A DNA stretch of 64,000 bases from Cymodocea nodosa (GCA_036874045.1 CM072343.1:4732001-4796000); one strand, 5' to 3'; positions 9,786-23,139 are shown, counted from the stretch's first letter. Made by a program: numbers and translations. Notes: generated by a model not told the origin, from the letters alone.

Positions 9786-11740
9786 TGTTAGGATCATATG
9801 ACTCACTAGAGGAGGGGTGAATGGTGATCTATGTGTAATTTAACTCTTTTCAATCTTAACTAATTGATTTAATTAGTGAGTAAGCATTGATATTAACTAA
9901 ACATGCACAATAGTAATAAAAACTTAACACAAGGAAATTTTTAGGTGGTTCACCAACTTGGCTAGTTCACCCCCAAGTTTCACTTGGGCTTCACTAAGTA
10001 TTTTACTACTTACAATACTTGCTTTCAAGTTGAAGCAAGAACCAACACTTGAGCTTTTAAGTAGAAGCTCAACAACCAACCTTTCTCGAGCTTTCAGATC
10101 CAAGCTCTTAACCAACAGTGAGTTTTCAAGTATAAACTCACGAACCAACTATTTTGAGCTTTGAATCAAAGTATGCATGCAGGGAGCTTTTGTGCTTCAG
10201 TACACTTGAGAATACTTCTCTTTTGTATTTGCAAACTGTATGTGTTACTAGAATTTTAATAGCTCTCAATATTTGATAATCGTTATCATTTTCTTTCTAT
10301 CTTTGATTATACTTATACCAAGGTATGTAACGATCATATTCTTTTTAATGGATGTATTCTACTATACTTTACTAAATTTGCAGGTCCAAATTTGGTAAGT
10401 TACCGTTTAAAAGAGTATTTCATGATAACCTTCCGATTTTCTTTGATTTTCGGATGGTTAGCTATGTAACTCTCCGAAAATCCATTAAAGACCTTTTGTC
10501 TATGTCACGTAAGATTTTAAGTCATACACATGAGGTGTCTTAAGTTTGGATACTTGAAGTTGTAACTTACCGAAACGTATTTATCTTTCAGATAGTTGGC
10601 TACAGTAAACTTCTGATTTTCTCTCTAAGCTTCCGACTATTGTCTTCTTATTTCTACATGTGTGTATTCGAATAACTTAAGTTTCGAATAGTTAAATCTA
10701 CAACCTTTCGAAACTTCTTAGTTTTCAAATAGTTAGCTTTTCTAACTTTCTAAAAAATCCTTTTAAGCTTCTGACTAAGTTTTTGAATTCTACACATGTG
10801 TATTTAAATAACTTAACTTTCAGATAATTAAATTTAGAACCTTCCAAAACTTCTTAATTTTTAGATAGTTAGCTTTTCTAACTTTCCAAAGAATCCTTTT
10901 AAGCCTCTAACTGAGTTTTTGAATTCTACACGTGTATAATTATCTGACTTAATTTCTCGGATGGTTAATTCTCGTAACTTTTCGATTTCCTTGAACTTTT
11001 AGATAGTTAGCTCCTTAACTCTCCGATTTTCCAAACAGCCAACTTACTAACTTTCCAAAGACCTTTTATTTTCAGATAGTTATCTTTCTAACTTTTCGAA
11101 GGTATTTTTGTTGCTTTTAAACAGACTCTTCGAATACTCAAGCCTATAACTCATCGAAGACCCATTTCTTCCGAATGCTTAAGCCTGTAACTCATCGAAG
11201 ATCCATTTCTTCTGAATACTTAAGCTTGTAACTCACCAATGTTCCTGTTTTTCTATAGCAGTAATTTTTGAACTATTTGTATCTGTTTATTTGTCTTCTG
11301 ATCTTCATTTTGTTGAACTGTCTTATGAAATCTGTGAAATACAATTTGTTTCCTCACATAGATTTTTACATTATCAAAATACAATGGTTCTAACAAAATT
11401 TGTTGTTTAGCTTGAAAAACAACATTTGTGAGGTTTGTTGTTGAGCCTAAGAAAAACAACACTTGTAAAGGTTATTGCCTAGCCTACAAAAGTAACTTGA
11501 CTTAGGTTTGTATTTAGCCTTAAAAACATAGTGAATTCTCAACGTTGGTGCCTTAAGGAGTGGACTACCTATTTAGGGAACCAATATAAAATTCTTGTAT
11601 TCTTTAGTTACTGCATTTGCTTATTATTAAATTGAATCATCTTAATTAGGGTTAGTGTCAATTGCTTCCAAGTTATTAAAAATAATTAAAACTTGCTAGG
11701 ACACTATTCACCCCCTCTAGTGTGCCATTTAATCTCAACA
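9786..11740 (-). mobile_element. 5' LTR of the minus-strand A element (SIRE-like copia), 1955 bp
   Basis: Plus-strand ends are TGTTAGG at 9786 and CTCAACA at 11740, a TG...CA LTR. The inner border abuts the primer-binding site and gag. The outer border cuts a PIF/Harbinger transposase exon at 11741. Both ends carry the GAGG(G)GGTGAATxGTG block in inverted orientation. The interior holds many repeats of a TTTCGGATAGTTA-like phrase. The matching 3' LTR is not in the expected place; the element was truncated at 4453. Confidence 0.85.
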
Positions 11741-12401
11741 GCTTTTACATATGTTTCATCAATAGCTCCAATACAATTCTACAAATAAAAAGAAGTTTAA
11801 ATAGAAAGAAAATTGTATTGGAAATACATTTATAATTCTATCAAATGACTAATTTTACCTTGAAATAAGGAAAAATAGTAGGATCATTAGGAATCCTTTT
11901 TGGAGTTGATGTAGTTGGCTTTGCTATCAAGATGTCAATCAACTATATTATTGCATTTAGAATTTCATTGAAATAAACACTAATAGTCCAAGTAGAATGA
12001 TGAAAATGCTCTTGTGTTACTCCATATCTTTGATTCTGCTCAACTATTACAAGGAATATAGCAAGCTTCTCTTCTACTATGATATATCTACCATCAAGCA
12101 AAATTCCTTTATTCCTTAACAAAGTTGATAATTTAATGAAAACATTTTGACTCATTCAATATATTTTTTTGCAGTTGTATACTTGATTAGGCAACAATGA
12201 ATCTAATAATTTCATTATATACTCTACACCTTCCTTACTATAAATTCTTTCAGTATTTCTTAAAATACTACTTGAATATGTTGTTAGGGAAAGTAGTAAA
12301 GTAGTTACTGTCATGATAACAACATTTGTGATCATTTCATCTTCCTCCTTTTCCTCTTCCAAGAGCATCTTCAAACGTTGTAAATTGGAGGATGAAGACA
12401 T
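11741..12401 (-). pseudogene. PIF/Harbinger transposase (HARBI1-like), truncated
   Basis: Reading downward from the ATG at 12401: acidic leader, then the helix-turn-helix region around MSQNVFIKLSTLLR, VEEKLAIFL and the phrase FHHSTWTISVYFNEILNAI, all hallmarks of plant Harbinger nucleases. A GT...AG intron at 11858-11779 (80 bp) leads to CIGAIDETYVKA, the first catalytic-aspartate motif of the DDE nuclease. The exon is cut immediately after by the A LTR at 11740, so the remaining catalytic residues are absent. A TGA at 12156 replaces a sense codon before MSQNVF. The enzyme would cut and rejoin transposon ends; this copy is dead. Confidence 0.85.
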
Positions 12402-12607
12402 GCTTGAAATGTTCTAATCCCTATATGATAAACATCAAGTATAAGTATTATGTAAAGATAAATTCTAATAAAAAGTGTTTTTCATAATAATAACATTCAT
12501 CCTAAAAAAAGTTTCACATGTTCATAACAAATAATATTCATCATTACACAACATTCAACAAAATGATACAATACCATCCATATTCAAAATAAAAAGTTCA
12601 TTACACA

Positions 12608-13640
12608 TCACCGTAATTTATATTTTAACCATTCAACTTTCATATCTTCTCGCATACATAGAAATTGATGTTTATTCTCTCTATCCTTCAAAATCTCTAG
12701 GACTCTGAATCTCTCCTCTATATTAATTTCTAGAATAAATAGAAGTTCATCCATCATAGCCTCCATTTCTTGCTTGTCAAAATCTATTCTACGTGTTTCA
12801 AGTGCAGTCCTGTGTAATTCAAGTTCTAATGTTTCTCTCATAATTGCATTTCATTCTTCACCTCTTTGATTTATTTTCTCAACAAAAAATTTAAGTGTTC
12901 CTACAACTTTTTCTACAGCATTACACATAAGTGCATGTGATTCTACATGTGATCTTAGACATTTTCTTTTTTTGGAAACTCACTACTTGTATTGACACTC
13001 ATTGGCAAAGATTGATCAAGAGGTTCTTGTGTGGAAGATTGGATGTCTTCATCCATACGATTCCCAAAAGAAACATTCATACGATTCTTAGAAGAAACAT
13101 CATGCATAGGTTCATTTGAATGGATAGCATCTCTTCCTGATGCTATATTTGTCTGAAAAGGCATTTCAAGTTGAGGGTAAATGGGACATGCCTTCCCTCT
13201 ACATGAATTGCACTCTAACCAAAAAATATATATATGATTAAACTATTGATATATGTATTGAGAAATAAATACAAATGATGTAAATTTTACCTTAATAAAT
13301 TCTTCCCATACTTCCTTTGGAATATCTATATGACCATTGACATAATCTCACCCCCATCCACTTTGATTTGATATTAAAGTGTAGTTCTTGTACATTACTC
13401 GTGAAGTTTTGATTTGACTATCAACATTTTTCTTTTCAATATTGCATCATGTTTCCTCACTGTATCTTTTAATTATTTTCTTCCATGTCTCTAGTTTAAC
13501 TTTTCCATCATGAGTCTTCACATTCCCTTTATTCAAAAACTTGCATAATATGTTTAAAAATATTTCATCATTCTAACTATTCCAACTAACATAGCTTCAT
13601 TCAAGTTTCTTGTTAGTGATAGAATTTTTCATAACTACTT
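12608..13640 (-). pseudogene. Harbinger Myb/SANT-like DNA-binding protein, decayed
   Basis: Minus-strand text near 13600-13292 gives the Myb/SANT-like pattern of Harbinger ORF1 (a weak W...FL..LC.F..KGN, LETWKKIIKRY and SGWGxDYVNGHIDIPKEVWEEFIK split by a TGA). An intron at 13290-13215 joins the second exon (SCRGKACPIYP, then 13164-12955). The C-terminal helical segment is at 12841-12608. Stops interrupt several places. In autonomous Harbingers this protein helps bring the transposase to DNA; here it lies upstream of the transposase on the same strand, the usual two-gene layout. Confidence 0.75.
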
Positions 13641-14585
13641 CACTAAAAACATTCAAGTTAAATAATTAAGTAATAATTCAGGAAACATGTGACAAGTTTC
13701 CAAGCTATAATACATTTATGCATAACCAAAATAGAAAATAAAGTTTGCATTCAAATAAAGCAAAAGTAGCATTAGAGAATGTTGGCATTTAATTTCAAGA
13801 TAGCATGATTCAAATAGTATAAATTATATTTTAAGAATTAACAACACAACTTCCAACATCTTCCAATGTCTAAACCATCTTGTTGAATACATGAAAATAG
13901 ATACCATTATAAGTCAATGGTTTAATTCAAAAACATAAAAACTAGACTATTTCATGCCAACATCTTAGTACCAAACTTTCAAAACATTAACTAGAACATA
14001 TTGTGAACATATTTAGTTAATAAAATTATAAACTAAATAATTTTTCATCATAAGATTAGTGTGTTTGTAAAAGAAGAAGCCTTTAACTAACTGTGATAAT
14101 CTAAATATACCCTCTTGATCAAGTGGCTATGGAAATTTGAGGTTGATCTCAATTTGTTGTCCATTAGAATTATGAACACTAAAATACCAAATAGACATGG
14201 TAAATACCACACTGTTCACAACTGATATCAACTTTTTGGCATAGAGTTGAGAAAGATATTTGATAAAGAAGTTTTTTCATGGTAAACAAGCTTTTTTGGT
14301 TGGTCAGAAAAATCATTTTCAGGAGGATTAAACATGTAGATCTATAAACATAAATTAAAAATTCAACCAAACACTATTGAATCTAAGGAAAAATTAATCT
14401 ATTTACTACTATAATCATAGCTCTAATACAAGATATACTAAATATAGATGAACAAACGTTAATAAATTAATGAAAATATGTTCCACATGAACAACAATCC
14501 AACATGATTCATCATTGAGAAGCATATCAACATTGGAAAGATGTGTTGCATAGATAAGATCTTCTTGCATGTCACACAAACAGGG
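13641..14585. other. Flank of the Harbinger element; no gene seen
   Basis: AT-rich sequence without a convincing coding frame. A phrase near 14355-14372 reads, reversed, GTGTTTGGTTGAATTTTT, which could be near a Harbinger end, but no matching inverted terminus is visible. Confidence 0.3.
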
Positions 14586-14589
14586 TTGA

Positions 14590-14790
14590 ACGCATGACGT
14601 GAGATGAACGGGTGTTCCTCCTTACACGTGACATGGATATTAGTAGGTGTTCCTTACGCATAGACTAGAGATAAGTAGGTGTTCCTCGCATAGCATAGAG
14701 ATGAGCAGATGTTCCTCCTTGCGCGCAAAGTGGAGATGCAAGTGATCCTCATGCGCTATGGAGATGTAGGTGTTCCTTGCATCAAAGTTT
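14590..14790. repeat. Degenerate tandem repeat around GTAGGTGTTCCT
   Basis: The phrase GGTGTTCCT (or AGATGTTCCT, AGTGATCCT) recurs at about 14612, 14645, 14677, 14708, 14735 and 14767, each followed by a CGCATAG/GGAGATG-type spacer. Units are about 30-35 bp and imperfect. The minus-strand frame 14837-14640 is just the translation of this repeat. Confidence 0.65.
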
Positions 14791-14849
14791 TTACATTGGG
14801 GTTTTTCATGTTGAGGTTTTGGCATTAGGATTTTCAAACCATTTGGTCT

Positions 14850-16990
14850 GAAAGTTGAAAAGTACTATTATGTATTTATATCTTGGAAAGTTAGAAAAAA
14901 TTCTCAACTTTTTAAGATGACACAAACGTTAGAATGTTGACAATTTATTCTTAACTTTTTAATTTCCAACATTCTAGGTGGCACAAACACCCGTGAAAAA
15001 TCAAAGTCACCCTAATGGGTGTCCTTTGCATACTTTTTTTTCCCACGTTTCCTTCCTTGTCTTTTCTCTTTTAACAAAATTTAGCAAAAATGAATTTGAT
15101 GAAATTTAAATTTTTGTAGGAAAGGTATTTGCACGGAATTTGATTCTCACATGAAAATTCACTTCTTAACGGCATGTTGTCTTTCTTCATACGAGAAGAA
15201 AGAAGAAATGGTTTGCGCAAACCCTAATCACATTCCTAACCTTTGTCAACCACAAGTCGCACCAACAAACCATGCAGCATTTGATGTTCTAATAATTAAT
15301 TACGTTTGCTCGCACAAAAAACTGTTGCTTGTGCTGTCATTTAATAAAGGTGCCAGCTTCCTTCCCATGCACACAAGTTTACATCATTCTTGTGAAGCAT
15401 TCACCTTTACGTTTGCTCATTCTTCTTCAATCAACCCTTTCTTTCTTGTGCCAGATTGATAATGGATATTCAAAAATTTAAATGCATCGTAATTGACATT
15501 TCATTATAAGGTTAACATTATCACATGAAAGTTAGTTAATTCATGACATTAATACCAAATAAATGGAAAAGGTTTAAATTTTAATTGTTAGTTTTAAAGT
15601 TGAAGTTAAGTTATTCTTTTACTTTACTTCACTTCTTTTAATGTGTACAAATACTCAAACTTTAAATTATGTTATATTTCAAAAAAATTATTTTCTGCCC
15701 ACATTTTATGTCTTGAATTCAAATCCTATCACTTTTTTTTTCAACCGATTTCAAGTGCATAAACACTCTCCCTTGATCTCTCTCTCTAACTTTCTTGTTC
15801 GTTTTAATATTTATTTATTATTTTGGATGGATAAATGTAAAATTTTTAGACCAATTGTTAATTCAATTAGACCTACAAAAGAAAATTAGAAATTGAAAAT
15901 TCACATCCACTTACCATGAAATTACCTAAATCCAAAATTAGAGACACACTAGTCAAATATTGAAGAAAAGTCTTCATTTTTTCCATAAACACTCACAACA
16001 TTTTTTTTGTCATGGTTGTTTAAAACGTCATGTCAAATTTAATTTTGATATACTCTTTTATGATATTAAATGCATAAGTTTCGAAAGAACAATAATATCA
16101 TGAAAGTGGCAAGCTACATTATGTTGAAACAATATGTTGAAAATGAATTCGGTATAGAAAATCAGAGTAAAAAATATTTTATCTACATTCACATTTTTTT
16201 TCTTTTAAAAATTATATCAAAAGATATTCAAAGTGAATTAGGATATATATGATATTCATTTAATTCAAATTTGTTTACTTATCTAATCAGAATCTACATG
16301 TCCAACATAAATTACATACGTTACTTTCTAAAAATTTATTGTTTCTTCATTATAATTTGTAATTTTACTAATATTCAAATTCAAATGTTTTGGTCCAAAA
16401 ATTTAGATTAGCCTACCTGGAGACAAAATATATTATATCAAAAAGAAATAATTATATCGAAATTTAATTTTTCAACTTTTGATTTCAAAATTTAGATATT
16501 GGAATTAATTTTTTCTGGGATTTCGATATTATCTGAAGTCAAGGTTTTATATTTAAACATCGGGATTGATCTTTCCAAATTTGGATAGATCCGTCCAATA
16601 TAGATTTGGATATTTAAATATTTATTCCAATATAAATCAGAAGAATTGGAATTATCTAGATTTTTTTTTTTTTTTTTTTTTAAAAAAAAAGGTTTGGACA
16701 CAGGTCTATTTAATTTGAATCAAATTAATCTACACTCCTTCAAATTATATCTTCATGATGTATGGTACAGAATTAACAAGTTTGTATATTGAAAAGATGG
16801 TTTTTTAAGACATTGAAGATGATGAAATGGCATATATATGGTAGGGAATTTAGGAGATCAAGTTTATGTAAATTGTTGTCAATCATTGATCGGCACAGAG
16901 CACGGAAAGCAGAAATGGAGATTGTGCTTCGATTGTCAAGTACAAGAAGTGATGAATCTCTCGAGGTTGATCATTCATGGTGACCTCCGC
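14850..16990. other. Intergenic, no gene seen; A/T homopolymers at about 16661-16690
   Basis: AT-rich spacer between the Harbinger region and the 3' end of the glycosyltransferase gene. A run of about 20 T followed by A residues lies near 16661-16690 and could be the tail of a retroposed sequence. Open frames at 15151-15459 and 16789-16983 show no recognisable domain; the latter is probably 3' flank of the glycosyltransferase gene. Confidence 0.5.
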
Positions 16991-17001
16991 ATCAGAAACA
17001 T

Positions 17002-19457
17002 TCATCTGGGTTTCAATGTGTACAATCTGTTGTACCAAATGGAGTGCAGGATCATGTGGAACAGATCATACCTGACGGGCTTTCGGTGCCAGAGGAAGTG
17101 TTTCTGGACCTTCCTCACCCCCATCTGCAACGACAGATACTTCTCTTCCGTGATAGACAACAGTATCTCCTTCAGCCTTGGGATGTCTGCCTCCGCCACG
17201 AAGACGGCGAACGCATTCCAGTTGAGCACCTCAAAGAATGGCGGCACGTAATTGTCGGATATGATCACTGGAACGCATTCGTAGAAGATCGACTCCACGA
17301 CTCGTGGGCTGTTCACTTCGTAGCCTCTGGGACAGATGCAGTACTTGCTGTTCTTCATGTGTTGGATGTAGCTCATCTTGCTCTTCACGCCCCGCGGCAT
17401 CGGACCGAAGATTTTCATGTCGACGTCTTTGTTTGCCCATTGTTGCACAAGCACACTGCGGAGATGGCCGTGCATGTTTCCCGCATAAAAGGCCAGAATC
17501 GATCTCTCCCTGGCAGGCTTGCCACCGAGGTCTCTGAGTGGATTCCGTTGAGACCGCACATATGTCTCGGGAAGCGATACGTCTTTGCCCAATTTGAAGT
17601 CCTCCGATAGATCCGCATTGCATAAAGCTCGAATCGACCGCTCCATCGCGTGCCTCGTCTCGTAAGGAGCCTATGCACACCAAGTGTTTGTAATTTTGTC
17701 GTTGAAATATATCTATACACACGGAGCACCATTAAATCGGAAAGACAGATTTTCCAAGTACATGAGTTAGTTTACAACATACCCAGTCATGGCAAGCCAC
17801 CAGGAAATGGTCCGTACCGAATGTTCTATTCCAGAAAGGATGCTTTGCTGCAATCGTGTCTATGTAGTCATGCAGGTGACGTCTGAGGCTGGTCCGGTTG
17901 TGTGAATTGGGTATGTAGAGTGAAAATTGCAGCAAGCGAGAACTGAAAGGCATGTAGAACAAGTGGGCTTTTCTGGGGTCCTTCACAATGTAGCGTCTGT
18001 TTCCTTCCATATGCTTCATGAACCATCCTTCTGAAGCATAGATTCCCTTGAGTAATGGCTGGTGGAATATTGGTCTTTTCCCCTCCTTGTATACATACAC
18101 CTTCAGTGTTCTTTCCATCAACTCATAGCTCCTACAAATTGCAGAAGAAGCGTATCGTCAGTGCTGGAAATTTTCCTTGACAAATAAATTGCATGACCGC
18201 AGGGGTAATTTTTTACAAGCAAGTACTAAATTTAGTTGAGAAAATGTAGATTCTTTATGATTTTCCATATCTGGTTCTGATTTTTCACCTCTGAAACATA
18301 GAAATGTTTCGAAATGCAGGTTCATAAAGCCCTGGATTTTTCTTTGACATAGGAGGATGGTCGATCTGTGATTTGATTGCCAGTAGTTGCTGATCATGAG
18401 CTGAAGACCACCTAGGTCTCTGTAGATGTGGAAAGGCAAGATTAGTTAAGAAAGCACATCTAAAAAAGGTTTGCATATCGCAAAAGAAAATAAGATCCCA
18501 ACTTTTTATGCAAACACAAACCACTACACGGTAGGAACGACGGGCTTTTATCAGAAGCTCATTGATCTCTAACATTGATTTTGGAGGTAGCGGCTTCTTT
18601 TCCTTTTTCCCTTTTCGCGTAGGATAGCTTGTTGCAGCATTGTTAACAACTGAAGTGATTGGGTTGGTTTGTGATAATTCTGAGCTGTCTTTCTTGACAG
18701 CAACTTCTGTGTCTGATTGATTTGATGAAGAATCCTTGAAGTAAGAATTCATAGCATGACTACTTGAGTTCATGTCTACCGTTTGTGTTTTTTCCTTCAA
18801 ATATGAACTCATCAAGGGAGGCTGCATGTCTTCAGGAGATAAGGACCTGCTACTTGGACTTCTGATTTCAAATTGCTGAAGGACAGCATCATCTGTAGTT
18901 GCAGGATAGCCATCTTCTACAGCTCCCGAACCATTTCCTTCACCCGTTCCTTCGACCTTGTCAATTGAAGCAACATCTTCTGATTTGTTAACTTTCACTA
19001 GTGTAATGAAACCACCATTTGGATCCTTAACCTTCTGTAGTGCAATGCCATTCCCAAGGTTAATTGAAGATTCCTTGTCAGGGTTCTCTTCCTCATCTGG
19101 ATCATAGACCTCACCATGTTTGTGTTCACCTTGCTCGACTTCATTAACATGGTCTAGTTCTTTTTGACTTTCAAAGGTTTCATTGTCCACATCTTTGAAG
19201 ATTTCCGAGGTAGAGTTTTCGATATCACTGGAAAAAGATGGCTCCACAATTCTAGTGGAGGGACTGTGTTTTGGAACTTCCCTTCCCAAAAGGGTGGCAA
19301 TCTTGGTGGTTGGAAATGAAGGTGTTGAAGCAATTTTAAATGGTATAGTGAATGTATGAAAAACTAAAACCGTGCAAGCCAGCATGCCAAGCAACAATAT
19401 CAGCTTCCTGACTCTGGTTTGGCATGGCTTTTGGAAGCAAATGCACAAATTTTCCAT
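17002..19457 (-). CDS. GT47 exostosin-family glycosyltransferase (At5g03795-like), 4 exons
   Basis: Coding exons, 5' to 3': 19457-18528, 18419-18289, 18131-17783 and 17670-17002 (stop included). They join in frame to 692 residues with GT/AG introns of 108, 157 and 112 bp. Residues about 16-38 form a single membrane anchor, giving a type II Golgi topology. Residues 40-300 are a low-complexity acidic/serine stem. The exostosin domain follows from about 355: SYELMERTLKVYVY, ASEGWFMKHMEGN, YIVKDPRKAHLFYMPFS, DHFLVACHDW, then SLPETYV, NPLRDLGGKPA, LAFYAGNMHGHLR, YCICPRGYEVNSPRVVES and ECVPVIISDNYVPPF. These are characteristic of plant GT47 enzymes, which transfer sugars from nucleotide sugars to cell-wall glycans. 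The substrate cannot be read from sequence. No frameshift or stop was seen, so it looks functional. The ATG at 19457 is the first that includes the anchor. Confidence 0.93.
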
Positions 19458-22400
19458 TAAGAAAGGCCCTTGAAAATGGAGATCTGAATACTCAAGAGAT
19501 CCATTTCACTAATGTACCTTGCACTTGAGGCTGGGAGGACATTGAAGCATGTTGAAAACTTTTGCCGATCAAGATACACCGAAACTTGAAAGTGGATTCT
19601 TCAATACCAGATAGTTTCCTACCTTTAGAACTAAATAGAAAGGAAAAATTTTCATCTGCCAACTGAAGAGCGATCTAGTCAACATGATTTTCAAAGAGGG
19701 TCCTCATTAGAATGATGTCATGAACAGAAAAGAGCCTTAAAATATAGACTACTTACACAGCAAGCGTGAAATGAGGCATCGATTGGCAAGAAAACAAGTA
19801 CAAAAAATAGTAGAAAGAAAGAAGGAAGACAGCATGGGGGATCCAGTGTAAAAACTGTGTTATTTCAAGCATAGATAGGAGTTGAGAAAATGGCTTAAAT
19901 TGCAGATTTTCATATGAGTCTGTTTCAAAGCAGGGAGGCTATACACTACACTTTGAAGCTATACAGCTTCAGGCAGAGTTTTTTGTTTTTAGTTTAAATA
20001 ATTCTGTTTTAAGTTGCAAATAATAAGTTTGTAAGTTGCAAAGGATAAGTTACAACTGCAATTTCTTTCAAAAAATTTTACAACTTTTAGTTATTTTTCA
20101 CACAACCATAAATTGAAAGAGAAGTTGTGAAAAATAGATGCAAATTGCAAAAAATTTATAGTTGCGGCTTATCACCTACGGTTTACCACTTATTAATTAC
20201 AACTATCAGTTGTTGTTTCCATTCTTTCTTCGTTCTATTATGGCATTGGAGCTATTTTGTGGAACAGTTTCTAATTCCAGTTCTCTTTCGATGTCATCTT
20301 CCAGAGTTTCAGAGGTCACCAGCACCAATCCTTCGGCAAATGGTGCTAATGCGATGAGTTCTTCCTTGGCGGTGGTCAACAACATTATCAGTCTTCTGGC
20401 AACCAAACTTGATGCCAACAAGTTTTTTTATGATGATCATTGTTTAAGCTCAAAACACGAGCAGAAACTTGTTTTGATCTTCCAAGGAAATCTGCCAAAA
20501 AAGGGTGGATTTGGATGTAAGCTATGCAGAAAATTGAGTAGAAATATGTGCTACATATGGAAACCGATGGATTTGTTCTAATTGGGACCAAAACTGTGCT
20601 GGACGTAGAAATTCAACCGTTGCGTTTAAGTCAACACACACCACCCTTGCACTCCTAATTTCTTCTAAAAGCTTAATCCACAATTCTCGAGTATATTTGG
20701 AGGCTCAGAAGCTTGCAGTTCTCTGCTGCACTCAAAAGTTTTTCAGTTCTAGATTTCAAGAGCACTTAAAGAAGAGTTAATTTAAGGCTAAACAATTTTA
20801 CTACTTTTTCTGTTGTTAATTTAAGGCTTATCTCCTCCATTTGTGAGAGGACTCAATTGTAAGGGAGGTGTGGAGTTTTTTGGTACCTTAAAAATTCATT
20901 TACGTTTTTGGGTGCTTATTTTTTTTTGAACTTCTCTCAAATTACTTGTGATAATGGTTTGTTAATTATTTAATATTGAAATTAAATAAAAGTAATTCCG
21001 TTACATAAACTGTTTATAGACACTATAATCAAGTTTCAAAATTTTAATAAAGTTAAATTGCAACTATCTTCGACAAATAGTGATTTTCTAAAAATATTGC
21101 AATGATGACTTTGGGGTGCATGGGTGTCATGGTACAGGGGTTAGGAATTTTGTGAAATTTATCTACAATTTAGGATATTCTGGATTTCCTTATATGTACT
21201 GGGAGGGTAAAATATCTAATATTATATGAGTTATTTTTTACAACAACTTTTAGGGTTGGTTACTTGAGAGACCACGGTTCAAAGCATAAAATGACGTATT
21301 AGTAGAGGTAAGTTGAAAGTCGAATGATGGGATATAAGATCACAAGCAACAGTATCCATGGTTCCCTTTGAATGCCATGGCCCCTGGTCATCGTCACAGT
21401 AATCCAAAGATGTGGAGTAAACAAAATGAAGAATATCAGGTCTACCTGAGCACCGGGGAAATCAAGAACAGGCAAAATTGGGGTTATGGTTTAAAACTAC
21501 CAGAATCTATGCGTTGTGGAAACCCCGTTGTTTTTACATGAAATGCAAAATTCCAAAATCCCGCAAGCCTTCAAATGCATCTTCACTGAAGTTACCTTGA
21601 TCTAATCTTCTACATAGAGCAAGCACTTTCAAGGGAAACACCAGGAAAAACCATTTGAAGTGGAAAAAGTGATGAGAGTGAAGAACCAGAATTTGACATC
21701 ATACTCCAAAACCATTCGAATGGGTTCCCATACGGCAGAGCAGACCTCGGAAAAAATGCCACACCCACAGCAGTTGAACGGAAAACAGGAAAATTCTTTG
21801 AGGAAAAGAGATTTCTTTTCTACTTGATTCTGTGTCAAAACCCAAAACCCAGATTATAGATTTGGAGTACCTCTTTCAACTGGGGGGTCTCTTCTCTTCG
21901 GAAACCCAAACCTCTTCCTCTTCCTCTTGCTGCTTCTGCTTCTGCTCTGCTACAGACACCAGATAAGAACCTCTTCAATGCTCGAGACAACGCCTACCCG
22001 CCCAGCACAACCTAAGTTATACCAGCGGCGTATTGGCTTTGTTTTGTCTGTCGAAACTGTAGCGGCATTAGATCACGGCTGCCGAAGACGACAGGTGGTG
22101 TGGTGTGGTGTGGTCCATGCCATGGTAACTCACCGACACTTTTGAAGCAAATGTCGTCGTCCTCCTTCGATGTTACCGTCCATTGTCGCTTTTACGTGCT
22201 GACAGGCAAATCCAAGTTTGGAGCAACGGTGCATGTGAAAGGAACAAGGATGTCGAGAACATGCTTCCTCCTAGAAATGGAATCTCCTCACTCGGATGTA
22301 TACGCGGCTTTTATACGTTTCGAAGATTTTGATTCCAAAGTTCGGCTTTTAAAATGTCACCGGTTCGAATGTCATTAAAATTACGCTGTTTTTGAATTTC

Positions 22401-22850
22401 GAAAGCTTACCTCCATATAATTTGATTATACTGTCAACAAACACAACCTGTATGAAGCCATACCAGCAGACCATACTTGAGTCACGGTAGCTGTGATTCA
22501 ATACGGTTTAAGCTGACATGAATGTGCTCGAGTCGGCACGCCTTTACTCCCAAATATCGACGATAATATTTATCCAATTTTATAAAATTCTAATTCAAAA
22601 TTAAGCAAAAGGAATGTCTAACTTTAATACACCTCAGAAAATTCTGCGCTCGTGGATTTGACTTACTCAAACGACTACAACATCTCTAACTTCTAGTGGT
22701 CAATAGTACTTTATTTTCTAACACCGTATCCTTTACCTTTTTGTGCTTTAATGCTACTTTATCTTCGCTTTTGTGGTATTCAACTTGTATTAAAGAGGTT
22801 ACGGTTTCTTCCTTGATAAAGATGGGATATCTTGATTCAGAGCGCACGTT
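19458..22850. other. Upstream region of the glycosyltransferase gene; possible 5' UTR exon
   Basis: Sequence next to the ATG at 19457 is plausible 5' UTR on the minus strand. A GC-richer block at about 21600-22350 contains, on the minus strand, a purine-rich stretch (about 22000-21890) followed by GAAAGAG/GTACTCC near 21870. That resembles a 5' UTR exon and splice donor and could be a distal first exon of the glycosyltransferase gene. Plus-strand frames at 20162-20581 and 21927-22378 show no domain I recognise. Confidence 0.3.
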
Positions 22851-23139
22851 CTCATGGATCCTGAAAATTTTGGTGGATCCGACCCGAAAGCCCAATTGAA
22901 AGCTCCTAGGTCGAGTTAGACCTGCCCAATTCAAAAAGTAGCAACCCATTCAGGTTACAAGTTGGATCAGGTTGAAATTTTTTTAATTTTTTTGTGATAA
23001 CCTAATCTAGTTTAAAATTTTTTCGAAGCAGTTTGATCTAGCCCGAAATGTCTTCGAGATAGCTTGGCCCGACCTATAATTTGATTGGGTTGGTTGGCTG
23101 CTTATCTCACTTGCTTTTATGTTTTGTATTTTTTTTATT

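Noticed and set aside
14590-14790. CRISPR-like spacing of repeats
   Set aside because: Units are degenerate and abutting, with no identical repeats or unique spacers, and the genome is eukaryotic.
17044-17610. Plus-strand open frames across 16838-17886
   Set aside because: They are antisense shadows of exon 4 and exon 3 of the GT47 gene, which has clear family motifs and matching splice sites.
20162-20581. Plus-strand frame with a serine-rich start and VVNNIISLLATKLDAN, faintly like copia Gag
   Set aside because: The similarity is too weak and no LTR, primer-binding site or continuing Gag text is nearby.
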